From contig JAKEGQ010000267.1 of the NCBI GenBank assembly GCA_022615475.1, positions 1-7,587 on the forward strand: DNA of 7,587 nucleotides. The letters are read 5' to 3'. Position 1 is the first letter of the stretch. Every line of letters starts with the position of its first letter. Source of the stretch: Candidatus Methylomirabilota bacterium (GTDB lineage: Bacteria; Methylomirabilota; Methylomirabilia; Methylomirabilales; CSP1-5). Shown here piece after piece: positions 5,797 through 7,587 of this stretch. Position numbers and translations under genes: made by a program. The notes under the pieces were generated by a model. That model saw only the letters and a list, made by a program, of their open reading frames with translations. It was not told where the DNA came from and searched no databases.

Positions 5797-6315
5797 ATGA
5801 AGCGTGAACACAAAGCCGTAGTCGGTATCGTGATGGGAAGCGATTCGGACTTTCCCATCATGGAAGAGGCCGCGAAGGCGCTCAAGTCCTTTGACATTCC
5901 CCATGAGGTGCGGGTGATCTCGTGCCATCGGGCCCCTGCCCAGGTGATCGAGTATGCACGGACCGCAGAGAAGCGGGGGCTCAAAGTGATCATTGCGGGG
6001 GCGGGCGGGGCTGCCCACCTGGCCGGGATCATCGCCGCCGAGACGACGCTGCCCGTCATCGGCGTCCCGATCGAATCGAGCCCGCTCCATGGGATCGATG
6101 CGCTCCTTTCCACTGCCCAGATGCCAGGAGGGGTCCCGGTCGCCACCATGGCGGTCGGCAAAGCTGGGGCAAAGAATGCTGCTATATTTTCAGCAGAAAT
6201 ATTGAGTATTTATGATGGACAAATTCATAAAAAACTTAAGAGATTCAAGGCGTCCTTGGAAGAGGAGGTCACGGCCAAGGATCGCGCCATCAACGAGAGA
6301 TTGAGGGCGAAATAG
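5797..6315 (+). CDS. purE: N5-carboxyaminoimidazole ribonucleotide mutase, class I PurE
   Basis: PurE converts N5-CAIR to CAIR, step 6 of purine synthesis, normally with PurK, which is not in the window. The 172-residue protein shows MGSDSD (13-18), H44 in SCHRAP (usually SAHRTP; this is the catalytic histidine), GAGGAAHLAG (68-77), ESSPLHGIDALLS (93-105) and QMPGGVPVATMAVG (108-121). GAGGAAH and H44 support class I. The ATG at 5797 has only a weak ribosome site. The start overlaps CATGAAG-CGTGAAC (5796-5809), two words like the inverted heptamers elsewhere. The 3' part of the gene changes sharply in composition: codons 128-149 (6178-6243) carry 18 G or C out of 66, with ATA, TTG, AGT and AGA codons, whereas 6121-6177 has 37 of 57. 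The protein remains sensible across it (AAIFSAEILSIYD...). Twenty bases later comes selD, probably co-transcribed. Confidence 0.96.
   Translation: MKREHKAVVGIVMGSDSDFPIMEEAAKALKSFDIPHEVRVISCHRAPAQVIEYARTAEKRGLKVIIAGAGGAAHLAGIIAAETTLPVIGVPIESSPLHGIDALLSTAQMPGGVPVATMAVGKAGAKNAAIFSAEILSIYDGQIHKKLKRFKASLEEEVTAKDRAINERLRAK
6184..6243 (+). other. AT-rich patch inside purE
   Basis: These 60 bases contain only 14 G or C and encode residues 130-149 with codons rarely used in the flanking genes, including ATA twice. The composition switches abruptly at both edges, and the left edge carries a small inverted repeat, CTGCT/AGCAG (6179-6183 and 6192-6196). The reading frame is unbroken. A recombined or gene-converted segment, a translational pause or an internal regulatory site are all possible. 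Confidence 0.6.
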
Positions 6316-6335
6316 GGCCTAGGCGGAGGAGCAGG

Positions 6336-7388
6336 ATGACAGAAGCGGAGGAGACGATTCGGCTTACGGCCCTTTCTCATGGGGCCGGTTGAGCCTGCAA
6401 GATCAGTCCGGTGGACCTGGCTCAGGTGCTGAGTCAGCTACCAACCTTCACCGATCCCCGCATCCTCGTGGGGCCGGAGACCTGTGATGATGCCGCGGTC
6501 TACCAGCTGACCGAGGATCTGGCCGTCGTCCAGTCGGTGGATTACATCACCCCCGTCGTGGACGATCCCTATGCCTGCGGTGCGGTGGCCGCGGCCAACT
6601 CCTTGAGCGACATCTACGCCATGGGAGCACGGCCGATCTTTGCGCTGAACCTCGTGGGCTTTCCGGTCGGTAAGCTTCCACTGACGGTCCTCAGTCTCAT
6701 CCTTCAGGGTGGGGCCGACAAGGTGAGAGAGGCCGGTGCATCCATCGTCGGGGGGCACAGCATCGATGACCCAGAGCCGAAATACGGGCTCGTCGTCACC
6801 GGCCTCGTGCATCCGAAGAAGATTGTCACGAACGCCCGTGCCCGGGTCGGGGATGAACTCATCCTCACTAAGCCGCTCGGGATCGGTATCATCACCACCG
6901 GAATCAAGCGAGAGCAGGTGGGTCGAGAGACGGTGGATCAGGTCGTCCAGGTCATGACGACGTTGAACAGGGCGGCCGCCGAGGCGATGGTCGAGGTAGG
7001 GGCGAACGCGTGCACCGATGTCACCGGCTTTGGCCTCCTCGGGCATCTTCACGAAATGACCTCGGGCAGCGGTGTGGGCGCCCGCATCTCGCTCAAGGCC
7101 GTCCCGGTCCTGCCCGAGGCGTGGAGACTCGTCAAGGAAGGGATCTGCCCCGGCGGGACCAAGCGGAACCGGGAGGCGCTCGAGGGGCAGGTCAAGTGGG
7201 CACCGAAGATCAGCGAAGAGGCCCAACTGGTCCTCTGCGACGCCCAGACCTCCGGCGGGCTGTTAATCGCGGTGCCCAAAGACAAGCGCGCGCGACTGCT
7301 TAAGCGTCTGCAAGCCGCCAAGACGCCCGCCGCCGCCCGGATCGGCGAAATCGTCGCGGATGGCGGCCAGATCGAAGTGATTCCATAG
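6336..7388 (+). CDS. selD: Selenophosphate synthetase SelD, a selenoprotein with in-frame TGA (Sec19)
   Basis: SelD makes selenophosphate, the selenium donor for selenocysteine and selenouridine, from selenide and ATP. The gene starts at ATG 6336, with GGAGGAG 4 bases upstream, and the in-frame TGA at 6390-6392 must be read as selenocysteine. The N-terminus is then MTEAEETIRLTALSHGAG-U19-A-C21-K22-ISP, aligning with C17, C19 and catalytic K20 of E. coli SelD. Total length is 350 residues against 347 in E. coli. The frame after the TGA is clear SelD: ETCDDAAVY (48-56), SVDYITP (67-73), AANSLSDIYAMG (86-97), VGGHSIDDPEPKYGL (138-152), CTDVTGFGLLGHL (226-238), GGTKRN (273-278) and DAQTSGGLLIAV (303-314). 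A gene caller would start at GTG 6411 and lose the catalytic segment. It lies 20 bases behind purE. Read-through needs SelA, SelB and tRNA-Sec, none of which is in this window. Confidence 0.95.
6390..6424 (+). promoter_or_regulatory. Bacterial SECIS element of selD
   Basis: A hairpin starts at the UGA itself. UGAGCC (6390-6395) pairs with GGCUCA (6419-6424). After a nine-base internal loop, AGUCC (6405-6409) pairs with GGAC and U (6413-6416 and 6418) with one bulged C, closing the three-base loop GGU (6410-6412). Seventeen bases separate the UGA from the loop, and the loop begins with G, which fits the known bacterial SECIS rule of about 16 to 37 bases with a G among the first two loop positions. 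SelB would bind here. The fold is drawn by hand, without an energy calculation. Confidence 0.8.
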
Positions 7389-7431
7389 CTCCCCCGCTCC
7401 TCCCCTATCGTCACCGCTCGGACTACCCTCG

Positions 7432-7459
7432 TTGACAATCCTGAACGCGTGAGTAGACT
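7432..7459 (+). promoter_or_regulatory. Candidate sigma-70 promoter beyond selD
   Basis: A perfect TTGACA (7432-7437) is followed after 16 bases by TAGACT (7454-7459), which shares four of six bases with TATAAT. A transcript would begin at about 7466, inside the inverted-repeat element that follows. It may serve that element, a gene beyond the window, or nothing. Confidence 0.35.
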
Positions 7460-7460
7460 A

Positions 7461-7560
7461 GTGCCGTTCCAACCTCTCGCCCCGAACATTAGGTGGGAAG
7501 CCAGCAAGGCTGGCCTAGAAATCGAACGGATCAATTGGGTCACAAGAGTTGGAACGGCAC
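7461..7560. mobile_element. 100-bp element with perfect 13-bp terminal inverted repeats (MITE-like) and internal hairpin
   Basis: GTGCCGTTCCAAC (7461-7473) is exactly repeated in inverse as GTTGGAACGGCAC (7548-7560). Inside lies a perfect 6-bp stem with a three-base loop, GCCAGC-AAG-GCTGGC (7500-7514). The size and ends suit a non-autonomous miniature transposable element, and the nested stems would also suit a structured RNA. The flanks, GACTA on the left and AAAGG on the right, show no clear target-site duplication. No transposase is present in the window. It lacks a tRNA T-loop and anticodon arm, so it is not selC despite the neighbouring selD. Confidence 0.55.
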
Positions 7561-7587
7561 AAAGGGGCATTTCCTGGGAGCCGACCC

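Noticed and set aside
6336..6392. selD as a pseudogene broken by a nonsense codon
   Set aside because: The TGA falls exactly at the known Sec/Cys site, a SECIS follows, and the rest of the gene is intact.
6411..7388. selD starting at GTG 6411 as an ordinary 325-residue protein
   Set aside because: This would lack the catalytic Sec/Cys and Lys of SelD and leave 95 bases between purE and selD, whereas the ATG 6336 frame restores them across one TGA with a SECIS.
7461..7560. tRNA-Sec (selC) suggested by about 100 bases with paired ends next to selD
   Set aside because: There is no TCA anticodon loop in a suitable arm and no TTCGA T-loop in the right place on either strand, and the end stem is a continuous 13 bp.

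Overview
This is a GC-rich, densely coded chromosomal segment from a Gram-negative-type bacterium. It carries no tRNA or rRNA gene, no CRISPR array and no phage gene. Lineage is not settled by the sequence. The high GC, an IscR-like Rrf2 regulator, a sulfur-carrier-linked cysteine synthase and a selenocysteine-containing SelD would fit an uncultured Methylomirabilota/NC10, Rokubacteria or Desulfobacterota-type genome, but this is inference.

Layout. On the minus strand, reading leftwards from 1571, lie an Rrf2/IscR-type regulator (1122-1571), cysteine synthase cysK (66-992) and the first 14 codons of a MoaD/ThiS-like sulfur carrier protein cut by the window edge (1-42). Together they look like a sulfur-assimilation operon. 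A 359-base divergent promoter region (1572-1930) separates it from a rightward run of four de novo purine genes: purN (step 3), purH (steps 9 and 10), purD (step 2) and purE (step 6). selD (selenophosphate synthetase) follows purE after only 20 bases.

The main discovery is in selD. The gene starts at ATG 6336 and reads through an in-frame TGA at 6390-6392 as selenocysteine 19, in the catalytic position that is Cys17 in E. coli SelD. A good bacterial SECIS hairpin begins at that TGA. A caller that treats TGA only as stop would start the gene at GTG 6411 and lose the catalytic Sec-Ala-Cys-Lys segment. The organism should therefore have selA, selB and selC elsewhere.

The spacers between these ordinary genes hold unusual repeats. 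Two heptamer arrays (units GTTCACN, with the inverse CNYGAAC) form hairpins between the Rrf2 gene and cysK and between purH and purD. A degenerate GTGCAG array of eight copies lies between purD and purE. A 100-bp element with perfect 13-bp terminal inverted repeats and an internal hairpin lies beyond selD, immediately after a promoter-like TTGACA/TAGACT pair. Finally, about 60 bases near the 3' end of purE are strikingly AT-rich inside a GC-rich gene.
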